Assembly: GCF_024713945.1 (NCBI RefSeq)
Contig: NC_134677.1
Span: forward strand, 7,586,001-7,650,000
Length of the DNA: 64,000 bases
DNA from: Dermatophagoides farinae
Lineage: Eukaryota > Arthropoda > Arachnida > Sarcoptiformes > Pyroglyphidae
Direction of reading: 5' to 3'
In this document: one piece after another, positions 14,556 through 25,404 of the stretch
Layout: every line of letters begins with the position of its first letter
How positions within the stretch are numbered: position 1 is the stretch's first letter
Made by a program: the position numbers and the translations under genes
Notes under the pieces: generated by a model
The model's input: the letters and a program-made list of their open reading frames with translations, nothing else
The model's database searches: none
What the model was told of the DNA's origin: nothing

Positions 14556-16528
14556 CAAGGATGAATACATTTCGGAAAAGCTGCTATACGATTTATAATA
14601 TAGAAAAAAAAATTGGAAATTGAATACATCGTGATGACAAACAAGAAGCATTTTATCGTCTTCGTATTTTTTTTTCTATTTAGAAAAATAATTCGACACT
14701 AATTCGTCGCGACGTTCATCATAACCATAATCATCATCATCATCATCGTCAATCGAATATGGTTCGAATCGTTATTTTTTTTTTTTTTTTTTTTTTTGCA
14801 AACATTCGAATCTAATTCAACTCAACAATATATGAAACACACACACACAACTCTTCGATACAAGATGATGATAATTCTTGATGGTTTGAAAAAAATGGTT
14901 GTTAAAAAATGTTTTAAATTCAATTAATTTATTTTTTTTTTTTTGTTCGTTTTGAACGCTAATTTAAATATATCAATTATACAATGACACAATTGTGTTA
15001 ACATTGATGATGATGATGATTTGTTTATGCAATATTTGATTTGAATTTTTTTTTATTTATTAGTGACGACGAAAGAATTAGTGTTTTATCAAGAAAATCA
15101 AGAATTTCTTTTACATTGAAAAAATTTCCCGTTAAATAAAGATGAATTTTTTTTTTAATTACCCTAAAGAAAGGAAAAACAAAATTTCAATTCTAACACA
15201 AAAAAAGTAATGATGATGATGATGATGATGATGATGAAAATTCTTTGCCCGAAAACACCAGAAATTCACCAGAATTATTGCCCGATTTGGCGCGGCATTT
15301 TACTATTTCATGCGCGGTATCTGTTTCATCCATTGATGGTGATCATGATGATGATGATGATTTCAGAGCAATTAAATTTTTTTTTTTTTGTTCAACATCA
15401 AAGAACGGCTATGGAAAACGGTACCGATGACGACGACGACGACGACATTAGCTGTCGGTTTGATCAAAAACAAAACAAGAAAAATTTCGAAACAAGAGGT
15501 CATACAGAACGATTTGAGTCGAGCGGCATTTTTTTTCACACTATATTTTTGTAAAAATGCTCTTTGGTCATTGATGTGTTGAATATAAAATAAACAACTG
15601 CTGTTTTTTGTTGTTGTTGTGTTGACCGACACACGCACACATTCAAAGAAAGCAGACACATTAAACATCAATACAATATAATTATTCGGACCACACCATC
15701 ATCCGGATATTATTGTTGTTGTTGTTGTTAATTATTCCGGTTATTATTGTCATGACCAATGACAAGTACAAACACACATAGATGGATGAATGTGAAAATA
15801 CGAATACAAAGTGTGTTAATTAATTCACAATTCAATCGATCGAAAAAGAGAGAATTTCAATAACAAATCCAATTAAATCAATACGAATGGTGATCAAGAA
15901 AAAAAAGAGGTCAAAATCAGAATCATCACCATTTGTGTTCGTTCAATCGATTTTCGCTCCTTTTCACACATGAAAAGAGCTCTTATTCCACACACACACA
16001 CTCATCATTCGAACCAGAAACCGAAATTAAAGAAAAGGGAAAAAAACATTACTAACGAGAATGAGAAACTATTCAATTCGAATGTTAAACCAGCCACATA
16101 TACAATACACACACACACACACACACACACAAGAAAGTATTTGGAAATGATTTTCTGGTGAAAATTCAATTGAAATCAAATCAAATCAAATCATCTTCAT
16201 TTTACAAACAAAGAAAGTTTTTTTTTATTTCAATTTATATAAAGCAATTTTGATTACAACAATCAACAACAACAACAACAACAGAAAAACATTTAGTAAT
16301 CAACAAATCTCAATTGAATGAATGAATGAATGAGTGAATGCTAGACAATGATTGCCATTAATTGACAAATAGATTTTCTTTTTTCTTTGATCACGAGAAT
16401 CATTGAATTTTTTTTTTTTTTTTTGGTTCTTGTGGAATTTGTGTGTATATAATTTTGTTCTTTTTTTTTAAATAAAAAATTTTCCAAATCGTTTTTTTCG
16501 GGTTAACTGTGTGTGAAGAATTAACACT

Positions 16529-18433
16529 TTATTCAAATGTAGAACGATATGTTTTACATTGTATATGATATTGATAACCTAGATATAATGGTATTAATAA
16601 AAGAATACTTCCAATCGTATATGCTGTTTCGATTCCAAATCTCCAGAATACTTAAAATGGAATAAAAAAGTTATTTTAAAATTTAAAATAATCTATATTT
16701 ACGCTTACTGAACGACATTGTCATTGGTCCACATGCACGAGCTAATGCACCGATTGAACGAAATATACCTAATAGGACACCTTTTTGACTTGAATTACCG
16801 AATGATGAGAATGTAGTCGATAATGATGGTATAACGATTGCCGATGAATATGCATATGGTATTAATCCTAGATAAAGTCCGGTAATGGTTTGTGCATATC
16901 CAACAATGATAAATGCAGGTATGACCAATAATATTCCCTACAAAAAAATGATAATAATCATCGATTAATTTGAATATGAACAAAGTTTAATTTAAAGAGC
17001 TAACCGATAAAAGAAGATGATTGTAATAATTATGATTGATACGTCGTAATAAAACACCTTGTATCAGAAACATTTGAAAACCAACGTAGAAAAATAATTT
17101 TCCTTGATCCATACTATGACAAACAAGTGGTGTGGAAGGGACAGAAAAAAAGAAGAAAAACACAAATTAATTAAAAATTAATTAATTAGTTAGAAATTTT
17201 CAAATTACCTAGTAAAATTGAAACGAATAAATGTTAGAAATGCAAGTGTAAATTCTAATCCAGAATAGATGAATAAGAAGGAAAAATTGACAAATGCACC
17301 ATATCGGAGGATGGATTTTTCTGTATAAAGAAGACGAAATGTGTTAATTAACTTTTAATCTTTTCATTTGAATCAATTCATACCTTTGGTATTTAAATTT
17401 TTAACAATTTTAAATGAAAACAATGACCATGGATTAATATAATGGAATGCATCGACAAGACTGTTACAAAGTGATGTAGCCTATAGTAATTTTGGATTGA
17501 ATGTTTGTTAAATTAAAATTTACACCGTCCAAAAAAAATAAATTACTTACTCGTTTATGAGGCAATAATGTTTCAGGTAAATAATGATATGAAAAAATCA
17601 TATTAATCAAAGATAAAATAAATGCAAATATTGGTGGGAATAATTGAAAACAAAATGAACCGGTGCCATCTGGTGGTGACCAATGTAATTTGGATAATAT
17701 TGCACCAATCATAGGGCCAACCTGTTGATTGAAAAATCAAATTAATTATTTTGAATGAATTGAAATCAGTAGAATTGATTGAACATACAATAAATCCAAT
17801 GGAAAATGCAATGCCAATCGTTGCGAATCCTTTACCACGTTTATTTTCCGTAGTAACATCAGTTACAATTGCTGTACTAAGACTAACATTTCCTTTGCTT
17901 AAACCATTCAGGATACGAAATAATACAAATATTCCAAAATGATTGATAGAAATTGACCAAAAAAAATAAGATATTGAAATTCCAGTTAAACAAATAAGAT
18001 ATAATGGACGGCGGCCATAAATATCCGAAAGCATTCCAATGATTGGCATCGAAATGAATTGAAGAAATGAAAACAATGAACCCAATAGACCACCGAATAA
18101 AGCTTTTATTTAAACGAGGAATGAAAAAAAAAATTATTTAATTGAACAAACAAAAGAATAATGATAAATTATCCACATACATCTATTGAACATTTGTGGT
18201 CCACCGATCCATTGTTGAGTTGATTGTATAAAATTATCCACATAATTATAAAGGCCACTCTGTACAAAATAAAATTGAAATTTTAAAATCATCAAGAATC
18301 AAATGGAATCGGAAAAAAATACCGTATCTTGTTTAGCAAAACATTCCAATAATGATGGCAATAATGGTAATATCAAAGTGAATGCCAGTAGATCGATAAG
18401 TAATGAAATGAATATGAATCGATTGACATTCAT
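16529..18433 (-). CDS. Mfsd10: MFSD10-like major facilitator transporter
   Basis: Nine minus-strand exons, join(16529..16650, 16709..16937, 17005..17113, 17209..17320, 17384..17480, 17551..17721, 17789..18102, 18181..18259, 18323..18433), give a 447-residue protein that closes in frame; human MFSD10 (TETRAN) is about 455 residues. Introns are short (about 55-95 bp). Family marks seen are LFGGLLGS, the MFS loop motif SDIYGRRPLY, SKGNVSLSTAIV, LFIYSGLEFT and the late QKGVLLGIFRSIGALARACGP segment. The chain is strongly hydrophobic, as expected for a 12-helix major facilitator. MFSD10 relatives are organic-anion or tetracycline-type transporters; the natural substrate is unclear. An AATAAA signal overlaps the stop codon, so the 3' UTR is probably very short. 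The ATG chosen is the first in exon 1 and precedes a hydrophobic first helix. It lies between two homeobox genes without any evident functional link to them. Confidence 0.9.
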
Positions 18434-18809
18434 TTTGACTACAGACACACACACACACAAAAACCGATTGATTGATTGAAAATTAAATTAATCGAAGCTT
18501 TCACTATGATGAGAATGACCGAATAGAATCAAAGAATAATTTTTGTGTATTATTATCAAAGGATCATTGTGATTTTTTTTTTTTTTTTGATTGTCGAAAA
18601 TTATGATGAAAAATGTGCAATTACTGGAAAAAACTTGTCAAACAACAATTTCTATTCAGTTGTGTGTGCAAATGTGTGTGTGTGTGGCCACATCAGCAGT
18701 ATTTCTTTATTAGTTTGTTGTTGTTGTTGTTGATTGCATAACAAACAACGATGAAGATACAATTAAGCTAAAAAATAAAAATAAAAAAAAATGTAGAGCA
18801 AATCGAATT
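18434..18809. other. Short intergenic spacer between GTF3C6-like and MFSD10-like genes
   Basis: About 375 bp holding CA/TG and TTG runs and a T tract. It includes the 3' flank of the GTF3C6-like gene, with a minus-strand AATAAA at about 18706-18711, and the upstream region of the transporter gene. No other feature is seen. Confidence 0.6.
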
Positions 18810-19313
18810 TTAATCAATCTCAGATGACGTGTCCATTTTAATAATTGTTGGTTGTTGTTGATTTTTATCTTCTTTCGGTTTCAATATAACACGTTTCATA
18901 ATAATTTTTGAAAAACTTTTATGAATTTCTTGAATAAATTTATGATTCGGTTCATATGCAAACAGAACCGATGTTTGTTGACGATTATCTAGATGGCCAA
19001 AAAAGAATGAATCACCAATACGTATCAATAATTTTCCATCATGTATGCCCAATATTTTACAATCATCAACACTATAACGTAATAATGGATGTGAATCTTC
19101 ATCAAATTGTAGATGAATTAAAAATTCTTCATCATCGCCACCGAATTGAGGTTGTTGTGATGTTTGATGATTATTATTAGTATTGGAATTTTCATCATCA
19201 TCATCATCATCAACATAATTATTATTGACAATTGGATTATTTAAATTATTATTATTATTACTACTACTGCTACTACTACTTGTTGTTGGAAGTGAATTTT
19301 CCGTTGGATTCAT
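18810..19313 (-). CDS. TFIIIC subunit 6 (GTF3C6-like), intronless
   Basis: A single 167-residue open frame with no introns. Residues from about 60 onward resemble the small TFIIIC subunit (GTF3C6 / tau55-type domain): an acidic lead, EEFLIHLQFD, then CKILGIHDGKLLIRIGDSFF, then SVLFAYE, and a basic segment with VILKPKE. In other animals this subunit is part of the TFIIIC complex that binds internal promoters of tRNA genes for RNA polymerase III. The first 55 residues are low complexity (poly-Ser, poly-Asn, and a run of Asp from GAT repeats). The domain is short and variable, so the assignment is good but not certain. Confidence 0.7.
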   Translation of the reverse strand: MNPTENSLPTTSSSSSSSNNNNNLNNPIVNNNYVDDDDDDENSNTNNNHQTSQQPQFGGDDEEFLIHLQFDEDSHPLLRYSVDDCKILGIHDGKLLIRIGDSFFFGHLDNRQQTSVLFAYEPNHKFIQEIHKSFSKIIMKRVILKPKEDKNQQQPTIIKMDTSSEID

Positions 19314-19659
19314 GATGTGATTGAATTATTTTCGTTAGAAAAAAAAATAAAAAATACTTTCACACAATTCAGACACACACACACCTGATTCGAATCGAAT
19401 AAAAAACATTCAGGTCCGTTCATAAAGTACATGACAAAATGAAAAAATTCAAATAATGTATACATTGGTTTTTTTGGCAATGATTTTGTTTGTTTTTTTT
19501 TTGAGCAAAATTTTTTTTTGTTTCCCAAGAAAATTTAATTTAATCAATTTATTAGAAAACTATCTAAATAATAATAATATATAATACACACAAGGATTTA
19601 AAATGGATTGAACTTCATTTATGATTGGTCCAATACAATGGACATTCTGTTGTTCCGTT
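19314..19659. other. Spacer between msh and the GTF3C6-like gene
   Basis: About 345 bp with T tracts and a short CA run. A minus-strand AATAAA at about 19548-19553 is a plausible polyadenylation signal for msh. No gene is seen. Confidence 0.6.
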
Positions 19660-21875
19660 TCATGTATTATTAACGTGATTAACGGCTAAATTTTCTAAGT
19701 TGTTATTATTGCTGTTGTCTTTTTGAGTTGCGGTAGCCATCAAATGATTTGCATGATGATTGAATAATGCTAACTGTCTAATTAAATCGGTCGATGATGA
19801 TTGATGTTGTTGTGTGGATGATTCTGATGTTGTCAATGAATTCAACATTCTGGTATGAGCCAAATTGGCTATATTTGGAATAATCGATGGATGCATACCA
19901 CGATGATTGACCGATGATGATAAATGTAATAATGAACGTGAATTTAATCGCAATTTTTCAATCTCTGCTTCTTTTAGCCGTTTTTCTTTGGCTCTACGAT
20001 TCTATCAATTGTTTTTTTTATATATATAAATCATAATTGTTTTAATTTTTGAATTGCAAAAAAAAAATTTTCGTTTACCTGAAACCAAATTTTCACTTGT
20101 GTTTCGGTCAAATTCAATGAACTACAAACAATGACAACAAAAATTTTTGATTATCAAAGATATCATGTGTGTGTGTGTGGGTGTGTGCATGTTTATCATT
20201 GTATTCACATTACCTGGAAAATTCTGCACGTTCAGCAATGGATAGATATTGTTTATGATGAAATTTTTTCTCCAATGCCAATAACTGTTGTGTGGTGAAT
20301 GGTGTACGTGGTTTACGATTCGATTTATGACGTCTTAGTTGACATTTAACTGGACCTGTTTACAATTAAATTTTTTTTTCCAATGAATCAATCGGACAGA
20401 TTTTAAAAATGAAAATCAATTAAATAAAAAATGAGCAGCACATTATATGTACACATAAACACAAAATAAATTCATCAATAATTTATATTCTGGCAATAAT
20501 AATGATTTCATTGATTGCGTGCAATTAATCCATTGGTTATCCAATCAATAGAGAGTATAAATACTAGGTGAACACAATAATAATTAAGTTATTATCGCTA
20601 ATTACACCAAAAAAAAAAAAAATCAAAAATTAAAATGAAAACCTCAAATATATATGGTGAGATCTTTTTCTTTGTCCGCCTTTATATAGCTAAAATATTT
20701 CAATGATGATGATGATCATATATTGACTTATAGTATTAGTGTGTGTTTATCCGCTTGATCAATTATTATCTTTGATACATCTGCCCAATTTTGATGAAAT
20801 AATGATAAAATTACAGTGTTGAATCATAAGTTTTGGTGGTTATTTAGTGTTGTTGTTGTTCACAATTCAGCCAAATAACGACAAAAGTTGATCAAAAAGT
20901 CACGCGAATGGAATTATCAAACACACACACATACACACACTGTGTGTGTCTTGTGTTTAATCAGAAATCACCAAAATTTTGGTAATAAAAAAAAAATCTG
21001 CCGATTTTTTTTCCTATCCAATTGTTAATTCATTGATTTCTGTTTTGTTTAGATTTTATTATTATTATATATAGTCATCAGACACGAATCATCATCGAAT
21101 GTATTGTATTGTCAATGAAGATTCGGCAATGGCATGATTTAGGATGATGATGATGATAATTATCAATTTGGCTTCAAATTCCTCCCCTAATCATTATTTT
21201 CAAATTTGGTTACATTGATTTGATTTGATGGATAATTATTGCTTATTTGATAGAAAAATTTATTTTCTATTACAATTAAATTATCAATTGATAAAAATGA
21301 CACATAGAGAGAAAAGACAATAATTTAGCGACTTAGAACTAACGAAATTTTAAAAAAAAAGTGTTAACCGGTGATAACCGAATGTCATAAAGGCCATTTC
21401 AATTTGATTTTGGGAAATTTTTCCTTTTGATTTTTTTTTTGTTGAAAACTTACTATTTGGATTCATTGATGAATGCTGTTGCTGTTGTTGTTGTTGTTGT
21501 TTGATCAATTGTGTATTGAGCCATGTTAAAGATGATGCTGTTAGCTGTAATTGATTATGATGATTCAATTTGATCAATTGATTATTATTAATTTCATTCG
21601 ATAAATATGCTGGATGTCGATGATATATATGATGATGATGATGATGATGTTTGATTTTGTAAAAAATTTGTATCGAAAATTGTTCGTTGTTGTGGTAAAA
21701 ACAATTGATTAAAATTTGATTTCGGCAATGATGATTGATTTTGTTCCAATAAACGATCAATACTAAAAGGATGACCTATTTCACCGTTTACCTGTGTAGA
21801 TTCAGTTGATGTAGTGGATGATGATGATGATGATAATGCTGGTGAATGATGATGATGATGATTTTCAACGTTCAT
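19660..21875 (-). CDS. msh: Muscle segment homeobox (Msx/Drop) transcription factor, with apparent frameshift in exon 1
   Basis: Four minus-strand exons: 21454..21875, 20214..20355, 20079..20121 and 19660..20001. The homeodomain is clearly Msx class: [39 protein letters not shown] and [15 protein letters not shown], preceded by the Msx-type CQLRRHKS lead. The N-terminus carries HPFSIDRLL, an EH1-like repressor motif at the place where Msx proteins have PFSVEAL. Exon 1 does not read through in one frame. The start and the EH1 motif are in one frame; the part leading into the strong GTAAGT donor at 21453, which joins exon 2 in phase, is in another. The joined length has one base too many, and a six-T run near 21670 is the simplest place for it. 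This may be a sequencing error, an indel allele or an unusual splice. The homeobox is split by two introns, after Ser36 and after Gln50. Known Msx proteins pattern neuroectoderm and muscle. The family is firm; the exon 1 model is uncertain. Confidence 0.88.
20356..21453 (-). other. First intron of msh
   Basis: About 1.1 kb, long for this window. It begins with a GTAAGT donor at 21453 and ends with a TAAACAG acceptor before 20355. It contains AT-rich sequence, a short CA run near 20920-20940 and a GAT run near 21144. No exon is recognised inside it. Confidence 0.75.
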
Positions 21876-24715
21876 TTTTTGTTTTGTTTTTTTTTACAAG
21901 AAACAAATTTTTCGTTTAAACAAATTAATAATCATTTTATCTGATTATATTCAAGATTAAAATCAAAAATCAATTGAAGAAAAAAAAAGAAAAACGTAAA
22001 ACATCGTGTTTATCATCATCTCCATTGAACGGATGAAATCGGAAAAATTTTCGCAACAAGAAAAAACGATAAATAAAAAAAATAGAAAGAAAATTGGCCA
22101 CGCCTAAATGGGTGGTGCTTTGCTCATTGATAACATCATAATTCACACACACACACACACACAATGATATAGCAGTAGGAAAAGAAAGAAAAAAGCAGCC
22201 AATCAGCCATTGTAATTACCGATCGACACCAAAACAGACTTACCGTTAGTTGTAGATAATTTAATGAAAAAGAAACGCCTTTTCTTTGCGCTCATAGAAA
22301 TAAAATCAATTGAAATCTCAACACTTGCTATACACGTGTTTTTTTCATCATCATCATCATCAACATCATTATTATTATAAGCCTAATAAGCATCATGATT
22401 TGTCTGCATGATTAGCGTCATCATCATCAACAACAACAACAACAACATAAATAAAATACGAATTTTCTTTTACAAATAAAATTCAAATTAACTTATAGTT
22501 ATAATATTGAAAACATCGGGGGGTCGGCTAGAGGTGGGTGGAAATTTAACAAAAAAAAGAATTCAGCCAAAAATTCAATGGTGGTGACATGTCTTCATCA
22601 TCATCAACATTACACACGAATGTCGAGACAATGGTTGTTACACATATATTTGATCACATCACATCAGTGACATCACCACACCATAGATATCAAACATTGA
22701 TAATATAACCACTATATGAAATGGAAAATTTTCATTCTATCTTTGATGAATTAATGAGAGCATCATGAAATAAACCAAATTATGAATAATGGTTATTTTT
22801 GGGGTTTTGTTTTTTTTTTTTTTTTTTTTTTGGCTGATTTTCGGTGACAAACACATGATATTTTAATTGTTTGTTTTTCTATTTGAATTTGAATTCAAAT
22901 TGTTTTGAACAGAAAAAAAAACATTTTGTTTATCATTATGATCATATCAATCAAATAATAATGATAACAGTGTGTATATATATCATTATTATCATTCGGA
23001 TCATTCTTCATATTATTCTTGTGGTTTTGGATTCGTTTGTTTTTTTTTTCTTCACCGACACACACATACACACATTTACACAGAGTATCTGTAAAGTGTA
23101 TGGTGAACCAAAAATAGCCTGTTAATTTAAATTCATCTTTGTCAGCAAATTTTATCATTTCTTTCTATATAAAATAGAGATGATGTTCCGTTTGTTTTTC
23201 TGTTTTTCTTTGGTGTTGTAAAAAAAAATTTCCCCACATTTTTTTTCTCTCTTTGAATTATTGTTATTATTATTACAATGATAACGATGATGATGATGAT
23301 GATGATTGTTGTTTGATAATAATCACATTTAACAGATGAGGCGAGAATCCGGACGGAATTCACACGAATTTTCTGCTTTTCAAAAAAAAAATAAAATAAA
23401 AATATTTCACATTCTTTAAATCCAATTATCATCATCATCATCATCATCGATGACAGATCGAATTAATTTGAATTTGATACGAGCTGTAATTATTAATTGA
23501 ATTAGATTTTTTTTTCTAATTCATAATTAACACATTTAGCAATGAGTGACGGGAAAAAAATTTAAAATTTTTAAATACTACACACATGCATATATAGACA
23601 AGAAGACAAGACAAATGTTTGCTCATTATTAAAAATTGCAAATTGAAGAAACTGAGAATCTTTGCAACAAAAAAAAAAGAGAAAGAAAAAAAATATTTGA
23701 AATTTGATTTTCTGTTGTTTGTGTGACAACTTTGTTTACACGAAAGAATAGATGGAAAAAAAATGATAAATATTTTTGACAGTTTTTCTTTTTCTATCAT
23801 CTGACGGTCGGTCTGTGTTGTATTTGTCTTTATCTGTTTGGGGTTGGAAATTCGTTCAACACACACACACACACACAAACACACACATATGGCAGTTGAT
23901 TGTTTGGTTGGTGGAAAGAATTTTTCATTTCATCTCATCATCATATTTATTATTTGTTATGACAGATAAATAAATCAATAATAAACGGTGAGCAATAAAT
24001 TTTTTGTTTTCTTTTTTCGTTTTCGTTCCATACCAGTTTGTTATTCAAAATAAATTCTGTTGAATATATCGTTAATAATAAAAACGATGTGTGTGTGTGT
24101 GTGTGTGTGTTGTTGTTGTTGTTGCTAAACATTAATCAATTGACAAAATGATGATAATTATTATTGTACGAAAACGCACACACACACTTGGCTTTTATAA
24201 ATTAACATACTCAGTGATGGTAATGGTAGCTTCTTGAAATGACAGGTCATTTATGGTCAAACACATATGGATGGATCTTCATCATCATTGATCATAATTA
24301 TTGCTGACTTTGGCCGATTTTGAATTGGTTTGTTTCTAAGTTATTTGATATGTTTGCTCAAGAATAAATCCAAAGAGATGATAAATATCGGGTCAATTCA
24401 TTTCAATTTTTTTTTCTCTACTCATTTATGGGTCACATAAATCAATCGTCGATATCGGATAACAAATATTTTCAGCAAGAGTTCCGAGTTGTTGGTTTTC
24501 AAATTTGAATTTTTATTACAAAAAGCGCGAAATTTGATTCTGTTTTGTTTTGATACAGACACACACATTCGACTATTTAAACACTACAGTGTTTTTTGTG
24601 TTGCCTATTTCGTCATGTTTATATTGCATGCAAAGTTCAGTGTGTGTGTGTGACATTTTAAATGAATCATATCTTCTAATTTAAACTTTCTTTTCGTTTT
24701 TGCCCGGTCAAAATT
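21876..24715. other. Intergenic region between divergent msh and TTC1
   Basis: About 2.8 kb without a recognisable exon. It should contain the promoters of msh (leftward) and TTC1 (rightward). I see CA/TG runs (near 22145-22162, 23860-23883 and 24088-24110), a 22-base T tract (22810-22831) and GAT/ATC runs. No specific regulatory site can be supported. Confidence 0.6.
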
Positions 24716-24736
24716 TTGATATATGCTCGAACACAA

Positions 24737-25354
24737 ATGGCTAATCAAGAATCAACAGCTCATGAACAATTGACAACTGAAATTTCCAACGATGACACGG
24801 AAAGAAAACAGAAAATTATCGATTTGAAAATAGAAGGTAATCAACAGTTTAAATTGGGTAATTATGAAGAAGCGATTCGATTTTATCTAAATGGATTAGA
24901 TATCTGTTTGGCACACGATCAAGATGATGATGATAATCGGCAAACAATGGTAATTTTATATTCAAATTTGGCTGCAGCCAAAGATCATCTACAGCTATAT
25001 GATGAAGCAATCGAATATTGTGATAAAGCATTGGCAATAAATGATTCACATTCAAAAGCTCTAATACGACGTGCTCAACTTTATCGAAAAACCGATAAAC
25101 TTGATGAAAGTGTGGCCGATTATAATCGTTTCGTCGAATTGAATCCCAATGATAAAAGTATTCTGCCAATTATTCAAGAATTGAAATGTCAAATCGATGA
25201 ACGAAATGAAAAACTAAAAGCCGAAATGTTAACCAAACTAAAAGATCTTGGCAACGTTGTTCTCAAACCATTCGGTCTTTCAACGGATAACTTTAAACTT
25301 GTAAAAAATCCCGAAACCGGTGGTTATTCAGTTGATTTTCAAAAAAATCAATAA
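24737..25354 (+). CDS. Ttc1: Tetratricopeptide repeat protein 1 (TTC1)
   Basis: A single intronless frame of 205 residues from the ATG at 24737; an in-frame ATG 21 bases upstream (24716) would add seven residues but sits in a poorer context. Three TPR-like units fill roughly residues 30-150, with the patterns GNQQFKLGNYEEAI, YSNLAAAKDHLQLYDEAIEY and ALIRRAQLYRKTDKLDESV. The C-terminus matches TTC1 closely: LKDLGNVVLKPFGLS, then GGYSVDF. TTC1 in other animals is a cytosolic co-chaperone-like TPR protein reported to bind Hsp90 and G-alpha. Human TTC1 is longer (about 290 residues), mostly from an acidic N-terminal part missing here. An AATAAA signal follows at about 25368. The gene converges on Pgm3, with only about 50 bp between the stop codons. 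Confidence 0.9.
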   Translation: MANQESTAHEQLTTEISNDDTERKQKIIDLKIEGNQQFKLGNYEEAIRFYLNGLDICLAHDQDDDDNRQTMVILYSNLAAAKDHLQLYDEAIEYCDKALAINDSHSKALIRRAQLYRKTDKLDESVADYNRFVELNPNDKSILPIIQELKCQIDERNEKLKAEMLTKLKDLGNVVLKPFGLSTDNFKLVKNPETGGYSVDFQKNQ

Positions 25355-25404
25355 ATGACATTGAAAAAAAATAAATTGATTTTTTTTAATTGTAAATTTT
25401 CAAA

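Larger units (their letters stand above)
11157..16528. other. Intergenic region between bagpipe and the MFSD10-like gene
   Basis: About 5.4 kb with no convincing exon on either strand. It includes GAT runs (12301-12329 and 15208-15236), CA/TG runs (near 12841-12864 and 13261-13280), a 23-base T tract (14775-14797) and a perfect TTG/CAA inverted repeat (14512-14555). The segment is upstream of bagpipe, so its promoter and some enhancers are expected here, but no specific site can be supported. Confidence 0.6.

Noticed and set aside
14740-14775. GGTTCGAATC, resembling a tRNA T-arm
   Set aside because: No acceptor stem, D-arm or anticodon arm can be built from the ATC-repeat sequence before it.
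15210-15554. Plus-strand frame of 114 residues starting with a Met run
   Set aside because: Begins in an ATG repeat, contains Asp runs from GAT, and overlaps several other equally long chance frames.
21781-21800. GTAAAC after CACAG in msh exon 1 as a splice donor joining an acceptor near 21553
   Set aside because: Phase would fit, but it would remove the EH1-like PFSIDRLL motif typical of Msx proteins; kept only as an alternative isoform possibility.
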